Shown: positions 17,243 to 26,082, counted from the stretch's first letter. The stretch is DNA of 64,000 nucleotides from Pseudomonadota bacterium (GCA_039024915.1 JBCCPK010000005.1:1-64000); one strand, 5' to 3'. Notes: a model not told the origin generated them from the sequence alone. Program-made: numbers and translations.

Positions 17243-18195
17243 GGCTGGTCCTGCTCCTCGCCAAGGTCCGCAAAGCCGGTTGGGCAGGCTGTCGGTTTCC
17301 AGGAAGGCAGGCCCAAACCTTCGCGCCAAGCATGGGCAATCTGCGCCCGCGTGGCAAACCAAACGGACTGACGCTGGCAAACATGATCAAGGAACGTTTC
17401 CAGCCCCCCGATCCGGCCGGGCCGTCCGATGATGCGTGTATGCAGCCCGATCGAAAGCATGCGCGGTGCGGATGCACCTTCGCGATACAACCGGTCAAAG
17501 GCATCGATGCAATAACGCGCAAAGTCATCGCCGAACACGAACCCGCCACAATTATAAAAGCGCATATCGTTGGTATCGAACGCGTACGGAAGAATGATAT
17601 GCGGACCTGCGGGTGTCTCTACAGTGTAGGGTAGGTCATCATTGTAGGCGTTGCTGTCATATAGAAAGCCCCCCTGCTCGATCAGCAACTGCCGCGTTTT
17701 CAGCGATGTGGCGGAACGCGTGTGCCAACCCACCGGAGGCTGGCCACATGCCGCCTCCAAAGCGTTGACGGTCAAGGCAATCGCACGGCGCTCCTGGGCC
17801 TCCGGCATGGTGGCATGGCGTTCCCAACGCCAACCATGGGCCGCGACTTCGTGACCAGCCTGAACCGCTTCCTGAGCGATCCATGGTGTTTCCGCGATGG
17901 CGCGGCCGCAGGCGTTCAACGTTGCCGGAATGTTGCGCTCTGCCAGCATGTCGCGAATTCGCGGCCATCCCGCCCTTGGTCCGTACTCGAAATGGCTTTC
18001 CATGCACAGGTCGCGGGTGCCTTCGATCTTCTCGACGGCCTCATAGATATGTTCGTTATAAGCGTCACCTGCCGCCAGATTAAGTTCGGCACCCTCTTCA
18101 ACGTTCACAACGATGGAAACTGCAAGGTTCGCGTCACCGGGCCATCGAATAGGCGGCGGCTTTTCTCGATATCCCGCAAAATCTCGAAAGATCAT
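17239..18195 (-). CDS. PuuE-like polysaccharide-deacetylase-family hydrolase (copy 2)
   Basis: This 318-residue protein starts at ATG 18195, overlapping the btpA-like stop as ATGA. It contains NLAVSIVVNVEEGAEL (~23-38), HGWRW (120-124), YGPRAGW and the C-terminal LHTRIIGRPGR typical of PuuE-like proteins. It is clearly related to the downstream gene but not identical. Two adjacent non-identical copies suggest either sequential ring openings or a heteromeric enzyme; both are inferences. It is probably cytoplasmic, with no signal peptide. Confidence 0.82.
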   Translation of the reverse strand: MIFRDFAGYREKPPPIRWPGDANLAVSIVVNVEEGAELNLAAGDAYNEHIYEAVEKIEGTRDLCMESHFEYGPRAGWPRIRDMLAERNIPATLNACGRAIAETPWIAQEAVQAGHEVAAHGWRWERHATMPEAQERRAIALTVNALEAACGQPPVGWHTRSATSLKTRQLLIEQGGFLYDSNAYNDDLPYTVETPAGPHIILPYAFDTNDMRFYNCGGFVFGDDFARYCIDAFDRLYREGASAPRMLSIGLHTRIIGRPGRIGGLETFLDHVCQRQSVWFATRAQIAHAWREGLGLPSWKPTACPTGFADLGEEQDQP

Positions 18196-18977
18196 GTTTG
18201 TTTGGCCGCTTCCATGAACCGCTGGCACAAATCGGGATCCCATTGCGCCAGGTCATCCGGGTCAGCGTCCTTTCGCATCAAGGCGCTTGAGACAACAAGC
18301 CCATCGCTGAAAGACAGAGCAGCTTTGACATTCGATACGGTCACGCCACCCCCGACAAGGATCGGCAGTGCCGGGACCGTTTGCCGAACCGCCTCAACGC
18401 GCTGCCTGGTATCATCGAAGCTTGATCCTGTGATGATCAATCCGTCCGCGCCCGACTTGGCGGCCCACTGCGCCGCAAACGGTTGCGGTTCATCCGATAA
18501 GGGTCGCGCCGTCCGGTCGTGCACATCCGCGACCAGGGCAATGTCCTCGCGGTTTATCTGGGTGCGGTAGCCAGTCGCTGAGGCGGCCAGAGCACTCTTG
18601 GGGCCGGCAGCGGTCATCGCACCGCCGACGAAAACCTTCAACCGCACGAAATCGGCGTTGACGGCGTGCGCGATGGAAAGGGCGGCCCTGGCATCATGTG
18701 CTTCAACAATAATGCCAAGACCAAGGCTTGGAAACTCGTTCCGAATGAGACACCCCAGCGCCGCCATCATCGTCAGCGTATCCGGGGCGGCTGTATCGCT
18801 GGTGCGGGTCTGGTCTTGCAGTTTAACCCATGGGATACCGGCGTCCACGAAGATGCCCACGTTGGTCAGAACATAATCCTGAAACCAGCTCATGGATCGA
18901 AACCGCGACCGTGCAAAATCGGGCAGATGCAACGCCGCGATGATCGGGGGTGGGCCATCAAAGAGCTTTAGTGGCAT
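18192..18977 (-). CDS. BtpA/SgcQ family TIM-barrel protein (copy 2)
   Basis: This 261-residue protein resembles the copy at 8229-9092: PPIIAALHLPDF near the N terminus, GIIVEAHDAR, DGLIITGSSFDD and ILVGGGVTVSNV near the C terminus. It overlaps the PfkB-type kinase by ten bases upstream and the deacetylase by four bases downstream. The family's activity is not settled; the pairing with a sugar kinase and SIS isomerase suggests a sugar-phosphate or N-glycoside step. The N-terminal motif is less conserved than in copy 1 (ALHLPDF instead of MIHCPPLPG). Confidence 0.75.
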   Translation of the reverse strand: MPLKLFDGPPPIIAALHLPDFARSRFRSMSWFQDYVLTNVGIFVDAGIPWVKLQDQTRTSDTAAPDTLTMMAALGCLIRNEFPSLGLGIIVEAHDARAALSIAHAVNADFVRLKVFVGGAMTAAGPKSALAASATGYRTQINREDIALVADVHDRTARPLSDEPQPFAAQWAAKSGADGLIITGSSFDDTRQRVEAVRQTVPALPILVGGGVTVSNVKAALSFSDGLVVSSALMRKDADPDDLAQWDPDLCQRFMEAAKQT

Positions 18978-19990
18978 GCCTGCACTCCGGGCACGAGTAA
19001 GGCTCGCGCCGCGGCGCGGTCGTGCGGAAGGGGCCCGTCTGCACCGAAACAGCTGACGATCCTCGCGGCGCTGATCGCGCCGAACTGCGCCGCCTTGAAA
19101 GGATGGCCGGTTTCAACCAAACCCGCCAAATAGCCCCCGGAGAAACCATCTCCCGCGCCGGTTGGATCAAGCGTCTTGACCGGTTGGATCGGAACGAGGT
19201 CCGCAGTCTGTGCTTCGCGGTTCCACACCAAGCAGCCTTCTGGTCCCAGTTTGACTGTAACAGCACCCCGGCAACGTTGGGCGAGCAATCGAAGGGCATC
19301 GGCGTTGTTCGCACCGGGCACCAACGCGCGTAATTCCACCTCGCTGGGCAGGAACGCGTCCAGGCGCGATAGAAGGGGTGTGATTTCATCGAGACTGTGT
19401 TCGGCCAGCTGCCAACCGGGATCGGCCGTGATCACAGTGCCCCCGCCTTCGAAAAACGCGCTCATCGCAAGCATTACACTCAGACTGCTTGGCGCAATGT
19501 GCGCGCCACGAACCGTCTGCCAATCAGCGGGGATTTGGCCTACGGTTAGGGGGTTGAGGGTGCGGAAGGTGCCGTAGTCAATTTCATCTGGATCTTGTCG
19601 CTCGATCAGGGCTGCGCGCCACGCAACAATCTGCTCAGGTGATAGCCAATCGGTGGGGAAACCCGCGTCCGACAAGGCCTCCGAAGGGCTGTTCAACCCT
19701 TCTTCACGCCGCCCCTGCTTGTCGTAGATAAACCAACTGCCGGCGGTCAGTTTCGCCGTTGACCATGCGACGCCCGCGAGGTCAATTCCGTGGTGTTCCA
19801 AGCGCGACAAAGTCGGCTTTGGGTAGGTTTCGACGGCACAGCTGACCAGTCCGACGCGACATTGCCACAGCAGAGCCCCCACAGCCGAATAGGCACCATT
19901 GCCACCCGACTTGCTCAGCCCAACGTCTCCCGCCTCGGTGATAACGTGGTCGACCGTCAAGCCGCCCACGGTGACGAGATCGGGCCCCAT
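18968..19990 (-). CDS. PfkB family carbohydrate kinase
   Basis: The protein is 340 residues from ATG 19990, placed two bases after the SIS gene's stop; the frame is open further upstream but that part lies within the SIS gene. It opens DLVTVGGLTVDHV, has SGGNGAYSA (signature 1 region) and, near residue 290, DPTGAGDGFSGG (signature 2) with the catalytic Asp. It is an ATP-dependent sugar or nucleoside kinase. Between a sugar-phosphate isomerase and a BtpA-like protein it probably phosphorylates the sugar part of the imported compound. An insertion around residues 95-150 makes it longer than typical ribokinases. Substrate unknown. Confidence 0.82.
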   Translation of the reverse strand: MGPDLVTVGGLTVDHVITEAGDVGLSKSGGNGAYSAVGALLWQCRVGLVSCAVETYPKPTLSRLEHHGIDLAGVAWSTAKLTAGSWFIYDKQGRREEGLNSPSEALSDAGFPTDWLSPEQIVAWRAALIERQDPDEIDYGTFRTLNPLTVGQIPADWQTVRGAHIAPSSLSVMLAMSAFFEGGGTVITADPGWQLAEHSLDEITPLLSRLDAFLPSEVELRALVPGANNADALRLLAQRCRGAVTVKLGPEGCLVWNREAQTADLVPIQPVKTLDPTGAGDGFSGGYLAGLVETGHPFKAAQFGAISAARIVSCFGADGPLPHDRAAARALLVPGVQACH

Positions 19991-19992
19991 CG

Positions 19993-21105
19993 TTAGAGCC
20001 CGAGGTGTGGGGCGCCCAAGCCGAGAGCATCTCGCTCCATTGCGGCATGGTAGCCGAACAGGTGAAGTGGCACGCTGAAGACAATCGGCGCAGTTTCCCA
20101 CGAAACTTTGGGCAGGTGCCAGGCGATGTCGGCAACTTCGGCAATGTCGGTTTCGCCTTCGGGCAGAAGAGCCAAACAAAAGCCTTTCGAACCCTTGCTC
20201 ATGATTGCGGTTTCCAAGGCGCGCTCGTGGCTCGCTTCATCTCCGGCTACCAAGAAGAGTGGATCACCGGCCTTCTGCGTTCGGTAGTGATGGTACTCCT
20301 CCAGCGGGAAGGCCTCAGCATGGATTGGTGCCAGTTCCTTCAGCTTTGCGGCCCCAAAAGCCGCCGGCGCAAAGAACGGCCCAGCGCCGGCGAGCAAGAC
20401 AAACTCGACACGAGCAAGATGGCTCGCTACCTGTTTGGCTGGTTCGTAAAACGCCTGCGAAACAGCATCGACCTGACCCGGCAGCTCTGCCAACGCCTGG
20501 CGCAGCGACGAGGCGTCATGTCCCCAAGCCTCCGCAATTGACGCAGTCAGTGCCAGCTTCAGCGCCATTGCGGCCGTGCTGGACTGGGTCGGCCAGCCGC
20601 CACGGGTCGCACGAATGTGCAAGGCCCCGGGAAACTCCTCCATCAGCGGCGAGCCAAGCGTGTTGGAAAGCCCAATAACATAGGCACCCCTGTCTTGCGC
20701 ATCCTTCAGCCCATCAATAACCGGCTCTGTCTTCCCGCTTGAGCTCAGCCCAATGACAACCGTTTCATCATCGATGACATCGGTGCCGTAGGTCGCGAAA
20801 TCAAACGCTTCGCACGGCTCGCTGACCGCACCAAGATAACGCTCCATCGCCTGCCGAACGCCAAAGCCTGATACCCAGCTATCGCCACATCCCACCATGG
20901 CGACCCGGCGGATTTTGCGATCCGCAAGGTCCGAACCGATGCCCGACAGCGGATCGACGTTCGCCTCAAGGGTAGCTCTGATAGCATCACCTTGGCTCAT
21001 CATTTCGGTTTTGGTGAGCGCCACGCGCCGGAAGCGTTCGGGATCACCGGGGGCATCTGAGGAGGACTCGCGTCTGATTTCCTGAATGCGGTGGGCGATG
21101 TTCAC
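19993..21105 (-). CDS. SIS-domain sugar isomerase/deaminase (GlmS-C/AgaS-like)
   Basis: The protein is 370 residues if it starts at GTG 21105, which has GGAG seven bases upstream; TTG 21117 is a less likely alternative. Two SIS domains are seen: the first around VAMVGCGDSW and VIGLSSSGKTEPV, the second around FVLLAGAGP and AFPLEEYHHYRT. The layout is that of the isomerase half of glucosamine-6-phosphate synthase and of AgaS/FrlB-type deglycases, which cleave amino-sugar phosphates or fructosamine-like adducts. It is the first gene of the seven-gene operon and diverges from the DeoR regulator. A FrlB-like deglycase role would fit a glycated nitrogen compound. Confidence 0.82.
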   Translation of the reverse strand: MNIAHRIQEIRRESSSDAPGDPERFRRVALTKTEMMSQGDAIRATLEANVDPLSGIGSDLADRKIRRVAMVGCGDSWVSGFGVRQAMERYLGAVSEPCEAFDFATYGTDVIDDETVVIGLSSSGKTEPVIDGLKDAQDRGAYVIGLSNTLGSPLMEEFPGALHIRATRGGWPTQSSTAAMALKLALTASIAEAWGHDASSLRQALAELPGQVDAVSQAFYEPAKQVASHLARVEFVLLAGAGPFFAPAAFGAAKLKELAPIHAEAFPLEEYHHYRTQKAGDPLFLVAGDEASHERALETAIMSKGSKGFCLALLPEGETDIAEVADIAWHLPKVSWETAPIVFSVPLHLFGYHAAMERDALGLGAPHLGL

Positions 21106-21167
21106 AAAACACTCCAAATTTGTTCGGTTGAGCAGAGCTGGTCGCTAAGGCTGGTCAAGCCCTAGCG

Positions 21168-21176
21168 CTTTCGATA
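21168..21176 (+). promoter_or_regulatory. Half-site CTTTCGATA in the SIS/deoR intergenic region
   Basis: CTTTCGATA here is identical to the half-site of the inverted repeat at 22102-22128 downstream of the deoR gene. It sits between the divergent SIS operon and deoR, where an operator would control both. A second half-site is not clear; the following ACTTTAATGTAA is only loosely similar. Confidence 0.4.
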
Positions 21177-21222
21177 ATCATCACTTTAATGTAAAACGCA
21201 AGTCACTTCCGAAAGCAAGCGA

Positions 21223-22023
21223 ATGGCAACGAGCGACGTTTCCGATCCGATCAATCCCCGGCAGGAACAGATCCTGTCCCTGTTGGAGACGCAGCACACT
21301 GTGGAAGTAACAGCCCTGTCGGAGATGTTTGGCGTGTCGGCAGTCACAATACGCACCGACCTCGATATGTTGCAAAAGCGTATGTTGCTCAGACGGGTAC
21401 GGGGCGGCGCGACCCGAATCAAGCCGGCCCGCTTCGAACGGCCGATCGAACTGCCAAGTCACAATTTCAGCGCACAGAAAGAGCGCATTGGCAAGCTGGC
21501 GGCATCGATGGTGCGCAGTGGCGAGACCGTCATTCTGGATGCGGGGACAACCACCACAGCAATGGCGGCAGCACTGCCGCATGAGCTGAACGATGTCGTG
21601 GTCATCACGAGCAGCTTGGACATCGCCATCATATTGGAACAGCACCCGGGAATCGCGGTCATTGTAACGGGTGGAACGCTCAAAAAGACGGGCCGCAATC
21701 GACGCTCGCGCTCCCTTACACACCCCTTCGCAGGCTTAATTCTTGAGCAGTTGAATGCTGATTGTGCATTCATTTGTTGCGGTGGCATCGACGCCACGCG
21801 AGGCTTCACGAACGCCCACTTTGAAGAGGTCGAGATCAAGCGTGCGATGATCGCCTCCTCGCGCCGCACCATCGTGCTTGGAGACCATGGCAAGATTGGA
21901 CATGTGGCGGGCGCGAGGATCGCTGCTTTAAAGGAAATTTCCGCATTGATTACAGACGATGAGGCCAGTCCTACCGGCTTGCAGCCATTGGAAAGCGCCG
22001 GTCTACAGGTCATGCTGGCCTAG
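21223..22023 (+). CDS. DeoR/GlpR family transcriptional regulator
   Basis: This 266-residue regulator has an N-terminal winged helix (residues ~13-62, ALSEMFGVSAVTIRTDL, then RRVRGGA) and a DeoR C-terminal sensor domain with the sugar-phosphate-binding DAGTTTTAMA motif (~105-114). DeoR proteins usually repress and are released by phosphorylated sugars, which fits the neighbouring sugar kinase and SIS isomerase. It is transcribed with, or just upstream of, the PotABCD-like importer. The shared CTTTCGATA motif on both sides is the probable operator. Confidence 0.9.
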   Translation: MATSDVSDPINPRQEQILSLLETQHTVEVTALSEMFGVSAVTIRTDLDMLQKRMLLRRVRGGATRIKPARFERPIELPSHNFSAQKERIGKLAASMVRSGETVILDAGTTTTAMAAALPHELNDVVVITSSLDIAIILEQHPGIAVIVTGGTLKKTGRNRRSRSLTHPFAGLILEQLNADCAFICCGGIDATRGFTNAHFEEVEIKRAMIASSRRTIVLGDHGKIGHVAGARIAALKEISALITDDEASPTGLQPLESAGLQVMLA

Positions 22024-22101
22024 CATCGACATAAGGCCCCGAAGCTCGCTCGGCCGATAAGATACGTAAAACGACTTGACCTTGGCATGGAATTTGCTGA
22101 A

Positions 22102-22128
22102 ACTTTCGATAGGTGAATTATCGAAAGT
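22102..22128. promoter_or_regulatory. Candidate DeoR operator: inverted repeat ACTTTCGATA-N7-TATCGAAAGT
   Basis: Perfect 10-bp arms at 22102-22111 and 22119-22128 are separated by 7 bases. An outer TGAAAC / GTTTCA pair partly extends the symmetry. It lies between deoR and the importer genes, about 90 bases upstream of the binding-protein start, a normal place for an operator. The half-site recurs upstream of deoR. Confidence 0.65.
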
Positions 22129-22215
22129 GGTTTCACGGTTGTCATCATACGATCGATCGATGGTTCCCATGGCAGACGATGAGCTGCCACTTGGAAAGCA
22201 CAAGGGAGAATGTTG

Positions 22216-23265
22216 ATGAGATTGACTCGACGCACCGTCCTCGGCGGTATGGCGGCCTCCACCAGCCTGTTGGCCGCACCGACCGTCCTGCGCGCGCAAG
22301 CCCGCGAGCTTGTCATGGTAGGATATGGCAACGCATCAGACGCACCACTTATCGCAGCAGGCGAAGAGCTTGGCCGTCGCAATCCTGGCGTTTCATTGCG
22401 CGTCATCGGCGGTCTATCCGCTGAAGCGTTGGCGCAGATTAAAGCTGCCCGCGGTAATTCGCCCTACGACCTGGCTGTCATGGGCTCTCCCGCGATCGTC
22501 AATGCACTCGCGGAAGACGTCATTGTACCGCTCGACTTCAGCCAGATCCCCAATTCCGGAAACGTTGATCCGCGCTTCATGCCCTACGGCTATGATGTGG
22601 GTCAGCCGATCTGGTTCGAAGGTATCGGCATCGCCTATGACACCACCAAGATCACCACGCCACCAATGCGCTGGGAAGACATCTGGAGCGGTGAGTTCAA
22701 TGGCAGGATCGGCATGTGTCGCCCGCAGTCAAACCTTGGCTTGGGCGTTCTTGCGGCGACGTGCGAAGCATTTGGGATGCCGCAGGATGACATGGCCTTT
22801 GCTCTGAACAAATGGGAAGAGCTCAACCCGCTGGTCGGCCGCAGCCCACCCTTGCTGCAACAGATGATCGAGCGCGGTGAAGTGGATTTAGCACCCTTGT
22901 GGCACGTCAACACTGCACTGGCTGCCTCATCTGGCCTGCCGATCGGATATGCCAAGATCGCCGGACCCGGACCGCTCATGCTACCGACCAACATTGTCCA
23001 ATTTGTGAATACGGCCGATGGAACCGCCGATCTGGTTCACGAGTTCACTGACATTCTGCTGACCCCCGATATTCAACAGATGGCTGGCAGCGCGCCGATC
23101 TACTTTGGCACCGTTGTCGAAGGGATTGAGGTCTCTGCGGACGCTGCACCCTATGTCCCATCAACTCCAGAAGAGCTCGATGGAACAACGTCTCTCGATT
23201 GGCAGGCCTTCGCTCCGCTACGGGGCGAAACGGTCGAGACGTTTGATCGTATGTTTGCCGCATGA
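22216..23265 (+). CDS. Spermidine/putrescine-type ABC transporter substrate-binding protein (Tat-like signal)
   Basis: This 349-residue protein starts at ATG 22216, with GGGAGA six bases upstream (ATG 22210 is too close to that site). The N terminus MRLTRRTVLGGMAA followed by a hydrophobic run and AQA resembles a twin-arginine signal peptide. The mature part is a bacterial extracellular solute-binding protein of the PotD/AfuA type (GQPIWFEGIGIAYDT and NVVQF-like elements). It captures the substrate for the following ATPase and two permeases. Regulation by the adjacent DeoR protein is likely. Confidence 0.87.
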   Translation: MRLTRRTVLGGMAASTSLLAAPTVLRAQARELVMVGYGNASDAPLIAAGEELGRRNPGVSLRVIGGLSAEALAQIKAARGNSPYDLAVMGSPAIVNALAEDVIVPLDFSQIPNSGNVDPRFMPYGYDVGQPIWFEGIGIAYDTTKITTPPMRWEDIWSGEFNGRIGMCRPQSNLGLGVLAATCEAFGMPQDDMAFALNKWEELNPLVGRSPPLLQQMIERGEVDLAPLWHVNTALAASSGLPIGYAKIAGPGPLMLPTNIVQFVNTADGTADLVHEFTDILLTPDIQQMAGSAPIYFGTVVEGIEVSADAAPYVPSTPEELDGTTSLDWQAFAPLRGETVETFDRMFAA

Positions 23266-24344
23266 TGACGAATACTGCCGGTCTTAGGGCCGACAGCGAG
23301 AACACGGCCCCGGTGCTGAGCATCGGGGCCGTTAGTAAAAGGTTCGACCGCCTGACGGTTCTCGACAACTGTTCGCTCGATGTTGCCGAAGGCGAGATTG
23401 TCACACTTCTGGGCCCGTCAGGCTGTGGCAAGACAACTCTGTTGCGGTGCATTGCCGGCTTCTGGGATGCCGATGCCGGACATATCCAGATCGACGGCCA
23501 GGATATGGGCAACATTCCGGTTAACCGCAGGCCGGTGGGCGTGGTCTTTCAAAGCTACGCCCTATTCCCGCATATGACCGTCACTCAAAATGTTGCCTAC
23601 GCGCTGCGCATGCTGGGTCGTTCGCGGTCCATCATCAACGAACGCGTCGCCAAAGCGCTGGAGACGGTGTCGCTCACCGGGTTCGAAGAGCGCTATCCCA
23701 GCCAGTTGTCGGGCGGGCAGCAGCAGCGGGTTGCCATTGCTCGGGTCTTGGTCATGGAGCCCCGGGTCTTGTTGCTGGACGAACCCTTCAATGCACTGGA
23801 CGCCAAACTGCGCGGCACCATGCAGGTCGAGCTGCGGCAGTTGATCAAGAAGCTCGGTCTGACATCGATCTTTGTTACGCATGACCAGGAAGAGGCCCTC
23901 ACGATGAGCGACCGTATCGCTATCATGCGAGCCGGCCGGATCGAGCAAGCGGCGCCACCCGACGAAGTGTTCGATAGACCCCAGACCGCTTACGTTGCCG
24001 ATTTCATCGGCATGTCGAACTTTTTACAAGGCGATGCAGAGAATGGCGCGGTTGCGCTCCCCGATGGTCAGCTTAAACGGACTGATCTGCATGGTCGCGT
24101 CCAGGTGATGGTCCGGCCGCACAACATCCGTCTGGATGAGCCTCGGCCTGAAGGTTGGCAAGGTACCATCTCATTTCACCGTCCGGTTGGGCCGCTGGTT
24201 GAGTACCACGTCGCCGTGGGAGACGACCGTATCAAGGTCCTGTCGATGCGGCAGGAACAGTCCCAGGTCTTTTCCGACGGCCAAAAAGTCGGTCTGCGCG
24301 TCATTGATCCCGCCTATTGTTCCATCTATCCGGCCGAACGTTGA
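23262..24344 (+). CDS. PotA-like ABC transporter ATP-binding protein (importer 1)
   Basis: This 360-residue ATPase has Walker [10 protein letters not shown] (Lys57), signature [13 protein letters not shown], Walker B RVLLLDEPFNALD and a C-terminal TOBE domain (~280-355). It energises the PotB/PotC-like permeases encoded next. The ATG overlaps the binding-protein stop by four bases (ATGA). The substrate of this family ranges from polyamines to iron, thiamine and amino-acid-like compounds. Confidence 0.92.
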   Translation: MMTNTAGLRADSENTAPVLSIGAVSKRFDRLTVLDNCSLDVAEGEIVTLLGPSGCGKTTLLRCIAGFWDADAGHIQIDGQDMGNIPVNRRPVGVVFQSYALFPHMTVTQNVAYALRMLGRSRSIINERVAKALETVSLTGFEERYPSQLSGGQQQRVAIARVLVMEPRVLLLDEPFNALDAKLRGTMQVELRQLIKKLGLTSIFVTHDQEEALTMSDRIAIMRAGRIEQAAPPDEVFDRPQTAYVADFIGMSNFLQGDAENGAVALPDGQLKRTDLHGRVQVMVRPHNIRLDEPRPEGWQGTISFHRPVGPLVEYHVAVGDDRIKVLSMRQEQSQVFSDGQKVGLRVIDPAYCSIYPAER

Positions 24345-25270
24345 TGGCGGTAGCAACGACATCAGTAAAGACAGGCGGATGGGGGGAGCGCGTGGTCGAC
24401 GCGCTTCTTTCAGGGCGCGGTGTTTGGCCTGCTGTGCCGTCCATCATTGTTTTGATTGTTATGGCGGTGGTTCCCTTTGCGATTTTGTTGTCACTGGGGT
24501 TTTCAGACATTGAAGTGGCGCGCGGCGCGATTGTCTCGCAGACCTTTTCGCTGACACATCTGACAACCGCACTGACCGATCCGCTTTATTGGATCACCTT
24601 TCAGCGGTCACTGAACCTTGCCCTGACCACAACGTTCTTCTGCCTGCTTTTCGGCTATCCGGTGGCCTATCTTTTTCTGGTCGGTGGGCGCTGGACCAAG
24701 CGCATCATTTTGATCCTGACCATCGCTCCCCTACTGACCAGCGGCATTGTGCGGACCTATGCTTGGCTGGTTATTCTGGGTGGGCGCGGTGTCGTGAACT
24801 CAACGCTCCTCGGTGTCGGATTGATCGACCAGCCGCTGCGGATCATGAACACGCATTGGGCGGTTCTGATCGGCATGGTGCAGATCCATTTACCGGTGAT
24901 GATCCTGCCGCTCATTGCCGTGATGAGCAGGCACGACACCCGGCTTGTGGAAGCGGCAGAAAATTTGGGGGCCTCTCATCTTGCCACGTTGCGCACGGTC
25001 ATTTTCCCCATGAGTGTTCCAGGCATTGGGACAGGTGCCGCACTGGTCTTTACCCTGAGCTACACGACATTTGTCGTTCCGCAGCTTTTGGGCGGCGGCA
25101 ACTATTTAAATGCCGCCACGATGGTCTACGAACAGGTCGTCTTCTCATTGGATTGGAGCAAGGGCTCGGTCAGCTCACTTATCCTGATGGTCACGTGCCT
25201 GATCGTCTTGGTGATCATCGCACTCCTCACCAACCGCTTCACACGTTGGACCAAGGGACGGGCTGCATGA
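24344..25270 (+). CDS. PotB-like ABC transporter permease (importer 1)
   Basis: This 308-residue membrane protein starts at ATG 24344, overlapping the ATPase stop by one base (TGATG); an earlier in-frame ATG at 24317 would lie inside the ATPase gene. About six transmembrane segments lie between residues ~35 and ~300, with the EAA loop VEAAENLGAS that docks on the ATPase. It pairs with the next permease to form the channel. Confidence 0.9.
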   Translation: MAVATTSVKTGGWGERVVDALLSGRGVWPAVPSIIVLIVMAVVPFAILLSLGFSDIEVARGAIVSQTFSLTHLTTALTDPLYWITFQRSLNLALTTTFFCLLFGYPVAYLFLVGGRWTKRIILILTIAPLLTSGIVRTYAWLVILGGRGVVNSTLLGVGLIDQPLRIMNTHWAVLIGMVQIHLPVMILPLIAVMSRHDTRLVEAAENLGASHLATLRTVIFPMSVPGIGTGAALVFTLSYTTFVVPQLLGGGNYLNAATMVYEQVVFSLDWSKGSVSSLILMVTCLIVLVIIALLTNRFTRWTKGRAA

Positions 25271-26082
25271 CGTTGTTTAAGCGCGCTTCGTTGACCGATA
25301 TCCTGGGCATTGGCGCGATCTTGGCACTCGCCATTTTCTCGCTTTTCCTGCTCGTGGCCCCCTCCATCATCGTGCTCATAATCTCCTTTGATACACGCGC
25401 CTTCGTCAGCTTTCCTCCCGAGGGCTTCACGTTGCGTTGGTATCGGGAAGTCTTCGAGCAGGGTGTTCTTGTCGAAGCGATGATCAACAGCCTGCAAGTC
25501 GGCATCACCGTCACCGTCCTGTGCATTGTCCTGGGCGTACCGACAGCGCTCGCCTGCGTGCGCGGTCAGTTTCCTGGCACAACAGCGCTTTCCGTCTTCG
25601 TTCTGGTTCCACACATGGTGCCGGGGATTGTTCTTGGGGTCGCCATCCTGTTCGCTGGGGCACTTGTTGGCGTGTCGCCATCGATATGGCTGCAATCCAT
25701 TTCAATCGCGGTCTTCGTTCTGGCCGTGATGGTCCGAACGGTTCAAAGCCGGTTGATGCGCCTTGACCCTGCGTTGGAAGAAGCCTCTGCCAACCTTCGT
25801 GCAAGCCCTTTTCAGAGCCTGCGAACGATCACCTTTCCACTGCTTCTGCCGGCAATCCTTGCGGGGGCGGTGTTCACCTTTGTTGAGGGTTTCGACAATC
25901 TTTCGGTCGCCATCTTCACCCACGGTTTTCGCGATCGCCCACTCCCTGTGGAGTTGCTCGCACTCGTTCAGTTCACCAGCACCCCCCTGGTCGCTGCGGT
26001 CTCCGGTGTTCAAATCCTGTTGGCGATCATCGCATTGGTGATCGTTGCGATGAGTATCGGGCTCGACAAGGTCAACGACTAA
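25267..26082 (+). CDS. PotC-like ABC transporter permease (importer 1)
   Basis: This 271-residue permease starts at ATG 25267 (ATGA overlap with the previous gene). The same frame is open from 24589, but that upstream part is antisense-free noise within the other permease. It has about six transmembrane segments, the N-terminal FDTRAFVSFPPEGFTLRWY typical of PotC, and an EAA-like loop EEASANLRAS. It is the last gene of the DeoR-linked importer operon and converges on the transthyretin-like gene. Confidence 0.9.
   Translation: MTLFKRASLTDILGIGAILALAIFSLFLLVAPSIIVLIISFDTRAFVSFPPEGFTLRWYREVFEQGVLVEAMINSLQVGITVTVLCIVLGVPTALACVRGQFPGTTALSVFVLVPHMVPGIVLGVAILFAGALVGVSPSIWLQSISIAVFVLAVMVRTVQSRLMRLDPALEEASANLRASPFQSLRTITFPLLLPAILAGAVFTFVEGFDNLSVAIFTHGFRDRPLPVELLALVQFTSTPLVAAVSGVQILLAIIALVIVAMSIGLDKVND

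Noticed and set aside
24589-26082. A 497-codon open frame overlapping the first Pot-type permease.
   Set aside because: Only the part from 25267 has permease features; upstream the frame lies inside the PotB-like gene and gives a Arg/His/Pro-rich nonsense sequence.
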